Shown: in pieces, positions 1 through 6,706 of the stretch
How the letters are laid out: every line of letters starts with the position of its first letter
Position numbering within the stretch: the stretch's first letter is position 1
IMG/VR virus record: IMGVR_UViG_3300006072_000603
Span: 1 to 47,473 of that record
From: a virus
DNA: 47,473 bases
Strand: one strand, 5' to 3'
Program-made: the position numbers and the translations under genes
The notes under the pieces: generated by a model
What the model was told of the DNA's origin: nothing
What the model saw: only the letters and a program-made list of their open reading frames with translations
The model's database searches: none

Positions 1-138
1 GGATGGTTTTTGTACCACTTTTTTAGTAGGTTTAACATCGTACTTCTCCAATAGTTTTTGCCATGAAGCCCTTTGTGCACGTTGCTTGGCGTTTGGCTTA
101 CGAGGTTTACGTTTAGGTATGTGTGTATGAATAATCAT
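1..138 (-). CDS. Basic small protein, 3' end cut by window edge
   Basis: Forty-six codons are open from an ATG at 138 to the window edge; no stop is reached, so the C-terminus is missing. The protein is strongly basic: the N-terminal MIIHTHIPKRKPRKPNAKQR is followed by a predicted helix (ASWQKLLEKYDV) and a further Lys-rich stretch. The start overlaps the stop of the upstream gene as TAATG, which supports translation by coupling. I do not recognise the family. The charge suggests nucleic-acid binding, but that is inference only. Confidence 0.6.
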   Translation of the reverse strand, partial: MIIHTHIPKRKPRKPNAKQRAQRASWQKLLEKYDVKPTKKVVQKPS

Positions 139-452
139 TAAGCAGATTCCAATTCGTTTTGTTTTTCACGGTAATACTCGAGAAGATCATAAACACGAGT
201 TGACTCGCTTGAATAGATAACCCAGTTACCATACTCTTGACGAGAAAAGTCGTTGACATACTCGAATCCACCATAATACTTAACACTACGATCGTCAACT
301 TTGTTGATGATGATATAATCAAAGCCATCAGTGTAAGCGTAGCCAAAAGATCTACGGTCCATACCAAAAGCTTCGGGTTCTACTTTAGTATAGTCTGATC
401 CATTGAGCATTATCTCAAAGTCTTGATCAAATTTATTTAATAAGTTATACAT
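138..452 (-). CDS. Hypothetical protein, 104 aa, early
   Basis: A 104-residue acidic, aromatic-rich protein (many Y, D and E) with no motif I recognise. The frame is open further upstream to a TTG, but the ATG at 452 (MYNLLNKFDQ) is the better start: it has a GAAGAG-type ribosome site 7-12 bases upstream and lies about 26 bases after the predicted start of transcription of the early promoter at 485-513. It is the first gene of a new transcription unit after the 351-aa SGNH-like gene and is coupled by TAATG to the basic protein downstream. Confidence 0.75.
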   Translation of the reverse strand: MYNLLNKFDQDFEIMLNGSDYTKVEPEAFGMDRRSFGYAYTDGFDYIIINKVDDRSVKYYGGFEYVNDFSRQEYGNWVIYSSESTRVYDLLEYYREKQNELESA

Positions 453-484
453 AATTAATCTCTTCGTTATCAATTTATATAACT

Positions 485-513
485 ATTATACCAAATTAGC
501 TAATTAATGTACA
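485..513 (-). promoter_or_regulatory. Early promoter, TGTACA-TTAA-N13-TATAAT class
   Basis: Read on the minus strand: TGTACATTAA at 513-504, 13 bases, then TATAAT at 490-485. This gives a -35-like TGTACA and a -10 separated by 17 bp. It matches the other members of the class in this window base for base at the two boxes and precedes the 104-aa gene. Confidence 0.8.
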
Positions 514-525
514 TAATTAAATATG

Positions 526-544
526 TATATAAATCAATAACTTA
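526..544. repeat. 19-bp dispersed element, copy 1
   Basis: TATATAAATCAATAACTTA on the plus strand. Identical 19-bp copies are at 16122-16140 (minus orientation) and 16535-16553 (plus). The 14-bp core AAATCAATAACTTA occurs twice more, at 13941-13954 and 16151-16164. This copy starts at the stop codon of the 351-aa gene and ends 13 bp short of an early promoter. With 545-550 it forms a 20-bp exact match, in opposite orientation, to 13935-13954. Confidence 0.85.
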
Positions 545-1597
545 TGAAAAGAATGATTCTAGGCCTCCGGGGGCGGACTTGGGTGTGTTCCAATACGAAC
601 CAGTCCAATATGGGTATGATGCCCGTGATAGATGGACTGACTTTGGCTTCTCCATGTATTCGAAGTCAAGCTCACCCTTAGAGTTAATCATGTTGTCTAC
701 CCATAAGTATACCGGGAACTTGTCTTGAGACATGATCTCTTCTTTGAATATCTGACGAAGGTTGTCACGTTCCTTCTGTGTTCCGGTAAATGGTACACCT
801 TTATAGTAACCAGTCTTTGGTAATACTCGTGACTCGTTCTCAATAGGTAATAGTTCCCACATAGTCACCTCCGCATCATACATATCTGAGATACGTTGAC
901 ACTCTTGGATATACTTTGCTGCGAGTTCTTTAGTTGACTGAACCGGATCCGGAAACCTCATGAGATGGTGGCGGATATCGATGTTACCAAAGTAAACTTC
1001 TATTTCGTTATATTTTCCTTCTGGTATGAATGTGTCAAAGCCTTGCTTGATTGCACCATGTAGTGTCTTAAATGGTGTAGACACGTTCATCCATTCTGGT
1101 CGATACATACAAATAGCATGAGAATCCCCAATAGCAATCTTTGGATATCTCTTAGCAAGGTTAGGATCATAAGTGATAGCACGATCTTGTAGATCTTTGA
1201 GGTTGCCCCAATTTACATCATGCCATAAACGATTTATCTTCTTACCATCTTTGATTGCTTTCTCTACACGCGGATACAACATACCATAGTAATCAGGCAT
1301 ATCGATCACTAATGACCATACTGCACCTCTAAAGTTTGATAGCGCGATGATGTACTCGATGTTCGAATAGTTCTCCAACCCACCGAATAAGTTGAGTGAT
1401 CCACCCCAGTCGTTACCATGATAGAGAGCAACCGTATCATATGCATTGTAATCATGTATCTGGTTACCTGTCATGTGTACAGTTACATCCATACCTGCAG
1501 TCATTAGTTGATCTGCATAGATGATACCTTGCGCAGCTTTGTGTGAATGGATCTTGTTAGAAACCGGCGAGAGTGGCTGTGTTAGTAGTAACTTCAT
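542..1597 (-). CDS. SGNH/GDSL-like hydrolase-domain protein (351 aa), unknown role
   Basis: The C-terminal half has two motifs typical of SGNH-fold esterases: IAIGDSHAI (nucleophile Ser after Gly-Asp, block I) and VYFGNIDIRHHL (block III-like Gly-Asn, followed by Arg-His-His). The N-terminal ~150 residues (MKLLLTQPLSPVSNKIHSH...) are not recognised. The frame continues upstream to a TTG, but the ATG at 1597 is preceded by GGAAAAAAG and gives a natural start; it overlaps the PLP-enzyme gene by 41 bases. Position as the last gene of the 5145-542 unit ties it to the candidate base-modification genes. Whether it is an esterase or deacylase, and what it acts on, cannot be told from sequence alone. 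Confidence 0.6.
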   Translation of the reverse strand: MKLLLTQPLSPVSNKIHSHKAAQGIIYADQLMTAGMDVTVHMTGNQIHDYNAYDTVALYHGNDWGGSLNLFGGLENYSNIEYIIALSNFRGAVWSLVIDMPDYYGMLYPRVEKAIKDGKKINRLWHDVNWGNLKDLQDRAITYDPNLAKRYPKIAIGDSHAICMYRPEWMNVSTPFKTLHGAIKQGFDTFIPEGKYNEIEVYFGNIDIRHHLMRFPDPVQSTKELAAKYIQECQRISDMYDAEVTMWELLPIENESRVLPKTGYYKGVPFTGTQKERDNLRQIFKEEIMSQDKFPVYLWVDNMINSKGELDFEYMEKPKSVHLSRASYPYWTGSYWNTPKSAPGGLESFFS

Positions 1598-2456
1598 CTT
1601 TTTTCCATTTTCTATATGAATTTGTTGTGTCAATAATACTATGATCTTTTAATATTGGGTCTGTGCCAACGTTCCACATCAATATATCTCTACCCGTATT
1701 TTTAGGTATGTACTTCCAAACCTTTGCATCGTATGTACGTACTGTTGGGAATGGTGGTAAGTTCTCGTATTTTTCTGGTGTTGCAAACTCTGCAGGTTCT
1801 GATATAAACTCTGCGCGACCTAACTCACCTTCTTGTAAGTTACGGGCTACTGCAACTGAATGGAACTTGGCATTTGGCCATGCTATCTGTAATGCTCGTG
1901 ATAGTACACCAGTACTTATAGCTACATAAACTTCTTCAGGTTCTTTGATCTTACTTGCAGCGTATACGATACCTGCTGTTGCTAGTTCATGCTTCAAACC
2001 AAGTGGGATGAATGCATAACCGTTTTCTTCCGCGTATTTTTTAGCAGCGAGGTTTAGGTTAGGCATCGCTGCTATCCGTTCAAAGTGTACCTCTGCTCCA
2101 CGTTCAATACAACATGCCTGATGATGTGATATCTGCTTGGATGATGGCATGAATAGTACAATCTTTTTACCATGTATCTTTGCTACATCACATAGAGACA
2201 CACCAGCAAGCCCGACTCTTGGCTGTACATAAACTAATGTATCGTTTGGGATCTTGGCTGCAAGCAGATCACCAGCTCTTGTCTTTGTACCAACGATGAG
2301 ATCATCTCGAACAACTCGTACACCTTCATGCATCACTGTAACAGGATCCGGATTGTACGGTGTCCATCCTTCACATAGAGATAGGTAATACTCTTTGGCT
2401 TGTGGCCATGTCATCATACCTACTTCTTTGTTTATACCCTCAACGAACGTTCTCAT
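1557..2456 (-). CDS. PLP-dependent enzyme, fold type II (ACC deaminase / D-cysteine desulfhydrase-like)
   Basis: 299 aa. The segment VVRDDLIVGTKTRAGDLLAA corresponds to the lysine-bearing region of ACC deaminase-like enzymes (family pattern N-K-x-R, Schiff-base Lys to PLP). It is followed by a Rossmann-like stretch (KKIVLFMPSSKQIS...) and ISTGVLSRALQIAWP, which resembles the phosphate-binding region of the family. Such enzymes act on the alpha- or beta-carbon of amino acids (deamination, elimination, replacement). The start has GAGG five bases upstream, and its ATG overlaps the stop of the zinc-finger ORF as ATGA. A C-terminal extension of ~40 residues is unusual. Context suggests it supplies or remodels an amino-acid-derived group for DNA modification; this is inference. 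Confidence 0.7.
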   Translation of the reverse strand: MRTFVEGINKEVGMMTWPQAKEYYLSLCEGWTPYNPDPVTVMHEGVRVVRDDLIVGTKTRAGDLLAAKIPNDTLVYVQPRVGLAGVSLCDVAKIHGKKIVLFMPSSKQISHHQACCIERGAEVHFERIAAMPNLNLAAKKYAEENGYAFIPLGLKHELATAGIVYAASKIKEPEEVYVAISTGVLSRALQIAWPNAKFHSVAVARNLQEGELGRAEFISEPAEFATPEKYENLPPFPTVRTYDAKVWKYIPKNTGRDILMWNVGTDPILKDHSIIDTTNSYRKWKKDEVTTNTATLAGF

Positions 2457-2563
2457 ACTTTCCTCAATTTACAATTATCAAAATGCCATCTTTTCATAGC
2501 AGGTAAACTACCATTTAAACCACAATGGGGGCATACTATGGTTTGTTGAGCTCCTGTAGGCAT
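2453..2563 (-). CDS. Short zinc-finger ORF (CCHC), possibly a frameshifted C-terminus of the upstream gene
   Basis: 36 codons from the ATG at 2563. Contains CPHCGLNG...MKRWHFDNC with Cys11, Cys14, His27 and Cys31 placed for one zinc. This CPHC...WHFDNC module is familiar from phage homing-endonuclease-type proteins. The start lies 4 bases beyond the stop of the 338-aa gene and its TGA overlaps the PLP-enzyme ATG (ATGA), so it is probably translated. The same frame is open upstream through an A7 run at the very end of the 338-aa gene: a +1 shift there, or one A fewer, would fuse the finger to that protein's C-terminus. Either a reinitiated miniprotein, a frameshift product, or a homopolymer error. 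Confidence 0.6.
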   Translation of the reverse strand: MPTGAQQTIVCPHCGLNGSLPAMKRWHFDNCKLRKV

Positions 2564-2567
2564 CCAT

Positions 2568-3584
2568 TCATGCTGGGAAGACTTTTTTTCCGTCTGGTCG
2601 TTTGGCCAAATCAAAACTATTAGGAAATATCCAATTATATGGTATACGCTTGGTAGGAGATTTTACTCCATGATTGATAGCAATGTGTTTCCAAAATAGA
2701 CATGACTTGTCTTCTATGTTCAACCATTTTTGCTCTCTCATAGGATTGCGAGGATCATTTACTAATATATTCATTTGCTCAAGCCACATGTGTGCATGCT
2801 TGTTCTTAGGTACGAACTGACCATCTGGATCTATCTCATATTGTACCTTACCATTGAGGTTTACACCAAAGATCTGATGCATGCCATCAAAGTGTCCTGT
2901 ACCACCAAACAATACTGACTCAGGATCTACGATATCAGGATATGCCATAGCCATGTATCGTGCAGTGTTCTTGCATGGATACAGTGGACTTCTAAAGTTT
3001 TGTTTCTCTTTGAAATACTTCTCAAGTAGTTTAGCATACTCCATCATGGTGAATGGTCGTCCTAACCTATTACGATGTTTATCTAAAAACTCCCACATCT
3101 CCTCAGCTGCCTTCTTAGGACCATCGATCAGCCAATCTTTAACTAACGTGTTCTTAGGATAGTAGATTTGGAATAGATCATTACGTGCATGTCGGTGTTC
3201 TTTAAAGTGTTCTCTTAGATTCTCTGGACCTTGATACATCAACCGTGTTAGTGTACCCCAATGTTCGTTACTAAATGAGAACGTTAGTGTATACCACAAT
3301 CTTAACTTAGGATCTGTGACCTTCTTCATGATATCACAGAACGGATGTTCATGCCAATGGAGTCTATGCGAAAAGATCTGGTAATCTTCTGCTAACAACT
3401 GATCTCGACGTAGATCAAACTCTTGGCAAAACTCAAAAAACTTATCAAGACGTTTTTCAAGTGGCCAATCTTTCATCCATGATTCAGTAGGTTTGCCATC
3501 TTTTAATACTACAGGACTTGTACCCTTATAGGTAATATTCTTATACTCGATACCAGATATGAATTGAGCTAGAGTGTTTTGCAT
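2568..3584 (-). CDS. Conserved phage protein (338 aa), candidate DNA-base modification factor
   Basis: Mostly helical, rich in W, H and F, with segments that look conserved: FSHRLHWHEHPFCDIM, FSFSNEHWGTLTRLMY, SPLYPCKNTARYMAMAYPD and LFGGTGHFDGMHQIFG. No known catalytic motif is certain. Many conserved His/Cys could bind metal or nucleic acid. I recall such proteins beside the next upstream type in phage hypermodification loci (amino-acid:DNA transferase or hydroxymethyl-dU kinase helical families) but cannot confirm membership. Starts at ATG 3584 after AAGGA, overlapping the upstream stop by 16 bases. The last codons contain GGA-AAA-AAA-GTC, the A7 run discussed with the zinc-finger ORF. Confidence 0.65.
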   Translation of the reverse strand: MQNTLAQFISGIEYKNITYKGTSPVVLKDGKPTESWMKDWPLEKRLDKFFEFCQEFDLRRDQLLAEDYQIFSHRLHWHEHPFCDIMKKVTDPKLRLWYTLTFSFSNEHWGTLTRLMYQGPENLREHFKEHRHARNDLFQIYYPKNTLVKDWLIDGPKKAAEEMWEFLDKHRNRLGRPFTMMEYAKLLEKYFKEKQNFRSPLYPCKNTARYMAMAYPDIVDPESVLFGGTGHFDGMHQIFGVNLNGKVQYEIDPDGQFVPKNKHAHMWLEQMNILVNDPRNPMREQKWLNIEDKSCLFWKHIAINHGVKSPTKRIPYNWIFPNSFDLAKRPDGKKVFPA

Positions 3585-4735
3585 AGTTCCTTATATTGAT
3601 CCACTGTCATATTATGTATCTTCAAGACATAATCGTCTGAAGGATGAGATGTTAATCTATTGAATGAATCTATTAGTTTAAGATCAAGCATTGCTTTCTG
3701 TCTACCGAATGGATGATCTAAGATCTTACATGATGAGAATATAACATCACGATCTATATGGTTATAGTCTGATCCAGGTCGTACATAGTTTTCTACCCAA
3801 CGGATGAAGTCACAGCACACGTCTTCTGCATTATATGGGTATGCACCAGTCTCTACATAGATCCGTTCCATAACTTGATCGAGGAACTCTTCTTGCTTCA
3901 TCTTAGTTAATGGTTTTGCAAGATATGAGATACACTCTACTGCATTTGTACCGTAGTAGAACGGTGATGTCTTATCAACGTACTGTGGGTACCAATCAGC
4001 CACGTCTGCAACTACTGCAGCATACTGGAAGTGGTACTGTCTTAAGTTATTCTTAACGTTCCAATCTAACATGAACGAACCGATCTCTCTTAGTGATCTC
4101 TGTCCACCAGATTCTAAAAACTCTGCTAGTTCTCTTGCTAATCGTGGTGCATACTCTGATAGGTAATAATCTCCACCACGTTTATATCTTGATCCTGCAG
4201 GTGGTTTAGGAAATGCTGGGAATTGGTATCCAACAGAAGTGTAGAAGGAGTATGGATAGTTGTTCACCATCTCGACCATGTCCTCAATAGTCTTACAGTT
4301 ATGTAGCGAGAACAATAAGGTATTGTGGTATCCACTAGGTTTCGTACTGTAATTAATTGCAGAACCACATACACGATGGAGGATGAATATGTACAGCCAT
4401 TCGGGCAGTTTAAAGTCGGAATGTTTTCCTGTCCAGTTATGTGCTACAGTATCTCGTTGATGTGTGATCTTACCTGCTTCCATCTTTTTCCAATATGGAT
4501 GCTGATCCGTCCAACCATAAAAGCAATCATTAACGATCTGAGAGAAACCTGCATACTTACGTTCGACCACATCATACAATTCTACATGATGCAGTAGATC
4601 ATCATTCATGTTTGACTCTACATGTGATATCATGCCATAAGGTGGTGTAAGAGATACATTACACTTCTCTTGCTGATCCTTTGCAAGGTTAAAGTATCTT
4701 ATGTACTCATCATAGTATTGTGTTGTTTCAATCAA
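3569..4735 (-). CDS. Conserved phage protein (388 aa), candidate DNA-base modification factor; TTG start
   Basis: Distinctive segments include LPEWLYIFILHRVCGSAINY, YTSVGYQFPAFPKPP, YKRGGDYYLSEYAPRLAREL, YYGTNAVECISYLAKPL, VCCDFIRWVENYVRPG and HPFGRQKAMLDL. The many invariant-looking G, R, W, C and H residues suggest an enzyme or nucleic-acid-binding helical fold. I associate this type with the alpha-helical families of predicted thymine hypermodification systems (HMU-kinase helical / amino-acid:DNA transferase), from memory and unverified. No ATG is available near the N-terminus: TTG at 4735 overlaps the TGA of the UDG-like gene (TTGA), with GAGG about 10 bases upstream. Strictly coupled to both neighbours. 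Confidence 0.65.
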   Translation of the reverse strand: MIETTQYYDEYIRYFNLAKDQQEKCNVSLTPPYGMISHVESNMNDDLLHHVELYDVVERKYAGFSQIVNDCFYGWTDQHPYWKKMEAGKITHQRDTVAHNWTGKHSDFKLPEWLYIFILHRVCGSAINYSTKPSGYHNTLLFSLHNCKTIEDMVEMVNNYPYSFYTSVGYQFPAFPKPPAGSRYKRGGDYYLSEYAPRLARELAEFLESGGQRSLREIGSFMLDWNVKNNLRQYHFQYAAVVADVADWYPQYVDKTSPFYYGTNAVECISYLAKPLTKMKQEEFLDQVMERIYVETGAYPYNAEDVCCDFIRWVENYVRPGSDYNHIDRDVIFSSCKILDHPFGRQKAMLDLKLIDSFNRLTSHPSDDYVLKIHNMTVDQYKELCKTL

Positions 4736-5145
4736 TATAAACCAACCTCAGTTAAAAATGTTTGTAGTCTAAGCAGCATACCAACTTCATAGGCTTTACT
4801 ATTTAGGTTCCTATTTCGTGGAGACGGATGATCAATCTTATAATGTGGTATGTCATACTTATCACATACTTTTGATACAAATCCACCAAGTGCAATCACT
4901 ACTTTACCTTGTGTCTCTGTTAGTAATGCATCCACGTCTACATCAGACATCTTATAAGAGTTTATCTTATTAGGTATCACATTATGAAACGACCATTCAT
5001 ATAGACCTACTGTGTCCATCCAATCCTTCAGACGTGCAAATGTCCCATTCTTAAACGGTGTAGTTTTAGATGAGGGACATTGGCCTAAGACTATAACTTC
5101 GTCAGAAGGCCTATGATATGGAAGAAAATCCGTCACTGATTTCAT
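4732..5145 (-). CDS. Uracil-DNA glycosylase-superfamily protein (137 aa)
   Basis: Shows the UDG-fold order: VIVLGQCPSSKTTPFKNG (motif 1 region, where classical enzymes carry the catalytic polar residue), FHNVIPNK (nucleobase pocket), VVIALGGFVSKV (core strand) and HPSPRNRNLN (motif 2, HPSP DNA-insertion loop). It is short for an active glycosylase, so it may recognise or sense a modified base rather than excise one. The frame is open 6 codons upstream to a TTG, but that lies inside the promoter; the ATG at 5145 coincides with the predicted transcription start, implying a leaderless message. First gene of the candidate modification operon. Confidence 0.7.
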   Translation of the reverse strand: MKSVTDFLPYHRPSDEVIVLGQCPSSKTTPFKNGTFARLKDWMDTVGLYEWSFHNVIPNKINSYKMSDVDVDALLTETQGKVVIALGGFVSKVCDKYDIPHYKIDHPSPRNRNLNSKAYEVGMLLRLQTFLTEVGLY

Positions 5146-5151
5146 AATATA

Positions 5152-5180
5152 ATTATACCCCAAAGGGTATTAAAAGTACA
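5152..5180 (-). promoter_or_regulatory. Early promoter, degenerate -35, upstream of UDG-like gene
   Basis: Minus strand: TGTACTTTTA at 5180-5171 (8 of 10 matches to TGTACATTAA), 13 bases, TATAAT at 5157-5152. Same spacing as the other members. The start codon of the UDG-like gene is seven bases after the -10 box, so the transcript would have little or no leader. Confidence 0.65.
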
Positions 5181-5181
5181 A

Positions 5182-5487
5182 TTAAGCTTTAAATTGGGCG
5201 TCGTTTGCACCAGCTAATACGATACCAGAACCGTAGATCCTGTTATATTCGTTTAGTAGTTCTTTCTTAACGTCAGTAATTGCTGCGATAGATGTATGAT
5301 ACACTGCAATAGTGCCATCATGGTAAGGCATAAAAGGAGAGAATCCGACGGATACTGTACCTTCTTTTGTTTGGTGATATACTAATGTGACACCATTTTC
5401 AATGACCATTGCACCTTCTCCTGAAGATATAAGGCCACAAATGATCTCTTCACCACTAGTAAATTTAATTAGTTTAATATCTGCCAT
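5182..5487 (-). CDS. Small Sm-like-fold phage protein (101 aa), paralogue of the 20340-20771 product
   Basis: Begins IKLIKFTSGEEIICGL, a pattern of short beta strands (K-[LF]-x-[ST]-G-E-E-[IL]), then a region around GFSPFMPY and a C-terminal LLNEYNRIYG. The product of 20340-20771 has the same order (MKLVTGEELV, VLSPYTYF, YEAEYNRA). In T4-like phages such proteins are conserved and of unknown function; the strand pattern suggests an Sm/Hfq-like barrel, which is inference. The frame also has an ATG at 5496, but AAAGG abuts it; the ATG at 5487 has AGGA at proper spacing, so I chose it. Overlaps the upstream gene by 14 bases. Confidence 0.6.
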   Translation of the reverse strand: MADIKLIKFTSGEEIICGLISSGEGAMVIENGVTLVYHQTKEGTVSVGFSPFMPYHDGTIAVYHTSIAAITDVKKELLNEYNRIYGSGIVLAGANDAQFKA

Positions 5488-5698
5488 CTTGCTCATCCTT
5501 TAAAATTATAAATTCAATAAAATTTGCTGCTTCTTCTAAATTGCTAAAGTGTTTTACAAAGAACTTATCCACATCCATCATGTGATTACCTACAACCATG
5601 ACAGACATATGCTTAAGAACGGAAACCTTTAGTTGATAGTTGCCTCTCCGCAAGAACGGATAAGAAACTAAATCTTTTGTCAATTCACTCTTCATCAT
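5474..5698 (-). CDS. Hypothetical protein, 74 aa
   Basis: MMKSELTKDLVSYPFLRRGN... with alternating basic and hydrophobic residues and an acidic tail (LKDEQDGRY). No family recognised. Two adjacent ATGs (5698 and 5695) are possible starts. A hairpin (5711-5728) and a near-consensus late box CATAAATA (5706-5699 on the minus strand) lie immediately upstream, so this gene may be expressed at the 3' end of the hsp20 message or only by its own weak promoter. Confidence 0.55.
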   Translation of the reverse strand: MMKSELTKDLVSYPFLRRGNYQLKVSVLKHMSVMVVGNHMMDVDKFFVKHFSNLEEAANFIEFIILKDEQDGRY

Positions 5699-5710
5699 AT
5701 ATTTATGAGA

Positions 5711-5728
5711 GGGGAGATTGCTCTCCCC
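5711..5728 (-). terminator. Hairpin downstream of hsp20
   Basis: Minus strand GGGGAGA-GCAA-TCTCCCC, a perfect 7-bp stem with a 4-base loop, 7 bases after the hsp20 stop. There is no U-tract (TCTCATAAAT follows), so it may be an mRNA-stabilising or processing hairpin rather than an efficient terminator. Confidence 0.55.
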
Positions 5729-5734
5729 ATCCCT

Positions 5735-6286
5735 TTAACTATCCATATCGTACTGTTGACCAGAGGCGTAATTAGCATCTTTAGCGTAGTCAGTTGGGTT
5801 ATCTCTTTCATTTAAGAGTTCTCTAACACGGTCGATACCAGTAGACGGCGTTAAGTTGTCCGTGATCTCGATTTGACGAGGTTTCTTAGATTCAGGGATA
5901 ACATTCTCAAGAGCGATACGTAAGATGCCATCTTTAAATTCAGCACCACGCACTTCGACCGTATCAGCCAACTTGATTGACTTAGTGAACGAACGCGTTC
6001 CGATACCTTTGTGGAGGTATTGTACATTGCCATCATCAGGATTCTTTTGTCCTTTGATGATCAATAAGCCTTCTTCTAAAGTGATAGTTACCTCTTGCTT
6101 ATTGAAACCAGCGATAGCCAATTCAACGATATATTCGTAATCGTCTAGCTTAATAATGTTGTGAGGTGGGAATGCTTGGTTGTTGTTTAGTGGTGCTGCG
6201 AGCATCTCATCAATCTCTCTTAGCATACTTTCAAAACCAATAGTTTGTGGCCAGATAGGGCCGAATGATACATTTGTAGTTCGCAT
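5735..6286 (-). CDS. hsp20: Small heat-shock protein (Hsp20/alpha-crystallin family)
   Basis: 183 aa. The alpha-crystallin domain spans roughly residues 40-145: DDYEYIVELAIAGFNKQEVT, an edge strand LLIIKGQK, and the family's A-x-[FY]-x-x-G-[IV]-L-[RK]-[IV] motif as AEFKDGILRIALE. The IxI-type tail motif is not obvious; the C-terminus is a polar ~35-residue extension. ATP-independent holdase that keeps unfolding proteins soluble. Hsp20 genes are common in T4-like cyanophages and are thought to help virion assembly. A strong AAGGAG site sits before ATG 6286. Driven by a late promoter at 6366-6373, leaving a ~70-base leader that contains a UUCG-type hairpin (6321-6341). Confidence 0.93.
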   Translation of the reverse strand: MRTTNVSFGPIWPQTIGFESMLREIDEMLAAPLNNNQAFPPHNIIKLDDYEYIVELAIAGFNKQEVTITLEEGLLIIKGQKNPDDGNVQYLHKGIGTRSFTKSIKLADTVEVRGAEFKDGILRIALENVIPESKKPRQIEITDNLTPSTGIDRVRELLNERDNPTDYAKDANYASGQQYDMDS

Positions 6287-6320
6287 ATTTTTCTCCTTAG
6301 TTAAGCGAGTTTAACAAAAT

Positions 6321-6341
6321 CCTGCCCCCGAAGGCTGCAGG
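6321..6341 (-). other. UUCG-loop hairpin in the hsp20 leader
   Basis: Minus strand CCTGC-AG-CC-TTCG-GG-G-GCAGG followed by ATTTTGTT: a 5-bp outer stem, a 2-bp inner stem and a UUCG tetraloop. It lies between the late promoter and the hsp20 start, so it would be in the 5' leader. It could act as a weak terminator for readthrough from upstream genes, or as a structural or thermosensing element. Confidence 0.5.
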
Positions 6342-6354
6342 TTTAGGCAGTTTC

Positions 6355-6480
6355 CTACCTAAATTTATTTATAATACGAAGGAATACTTTTTTAAGTTTT
6401 TGTTTACGAGTTAATGGTGCAGGAGGACTACCGATACAGCATACTCTGTCCCATTCTCGTTGAGTATAATTAGGCTGCAT
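6355..6480 (-). CDS. Possible small basic protein, 41 aa
   Basis: MQPNYTQREWDRVCCIGSPP... ending in a Lys/Arg-rich helix (RKQKLKKVFLRIINKFR). The start lies inside the 3' end of the omega-like gene, 11 bases overlapping, with no clear ribosome site, so expression would rely on coupling. Not recognised. The late promoter of hsp20 lies within its last codons. Confidence 0.4.
   Translation of the reverse strand: MQPNYTQREWDRVCCIGSPPAPLTRKQKLKKVFLRIINKFR
6366..6373 (-). promoter_or_regulatory. Late promoter (TATAAATA) for hsp20
   Basis: Exact T4-type late box TATAAATA on the minus strand, the sequence recognised by the gp55 sigma factor (encoded at 19317-19880). Initiation would be near 6359, about 70 bases ahead of the hsp20 start. 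Confidence 0.7.
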
Positions 6481-6706
6481 CATCTATGATGTCTTGTAGT
6501 GCTTGGTTGATTGGCTTATAGCCATAGTAGTGGAGCTTCTCTGACTTGCGGTCTAGAAAGTCTCGACGTTTTTCAATATCTCTTGCTCTATAGGCAGCTT
6601 CAAGGATCATCGTATAACGGTTACCTTCACGAGTCTTTTCATGTGCTGCAAGTACTGCTGCTACGTCTACTCTTGGTAAATCAGCCTTCTTTTTGACTTG
6701 TTGCAT
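6470..6706 (-). CDS. RNA polymerase omega-subunit-like protein (78 aa)
   Basis: The central segment EGNRYTMILEAAYRARDIEK closely matches the signature helix of bacterial omega (RpoZ; E. coli GNRFDLVLVAARRARQM, from memory), and the later YKPINQALQDI matches omega's helix before its variable tail. Omega binds and stabilises the beta' subunit. In a phage it could replace or modify host omega and so change promoter choice. I chose ATG 6706 because GGAGG lies eight bases upstream; ATGs at 6733 and 6721 in the same frame lack this. It overlaps the 66-aa gene by 26 bases and sits with bS21 and other small genes. Confidence 0.6.
   Translation of the reverse strand: MQQVKKKADLPRVDVAAVLAAHEKTREGNRYTMILEAAYRARDIEKRRDFLDRKSEKLHYYGYKPINQALQDIIDDAA

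Noticed and set aside
507-728. Plus-strand open frames, including 507-728, 7571-8035, 20820-21410 and 41333-41683
   Set aside because: They mirror well-supported minus-strand genes, lack ribosome sites and homology, and contradict the uniform transcription direction.
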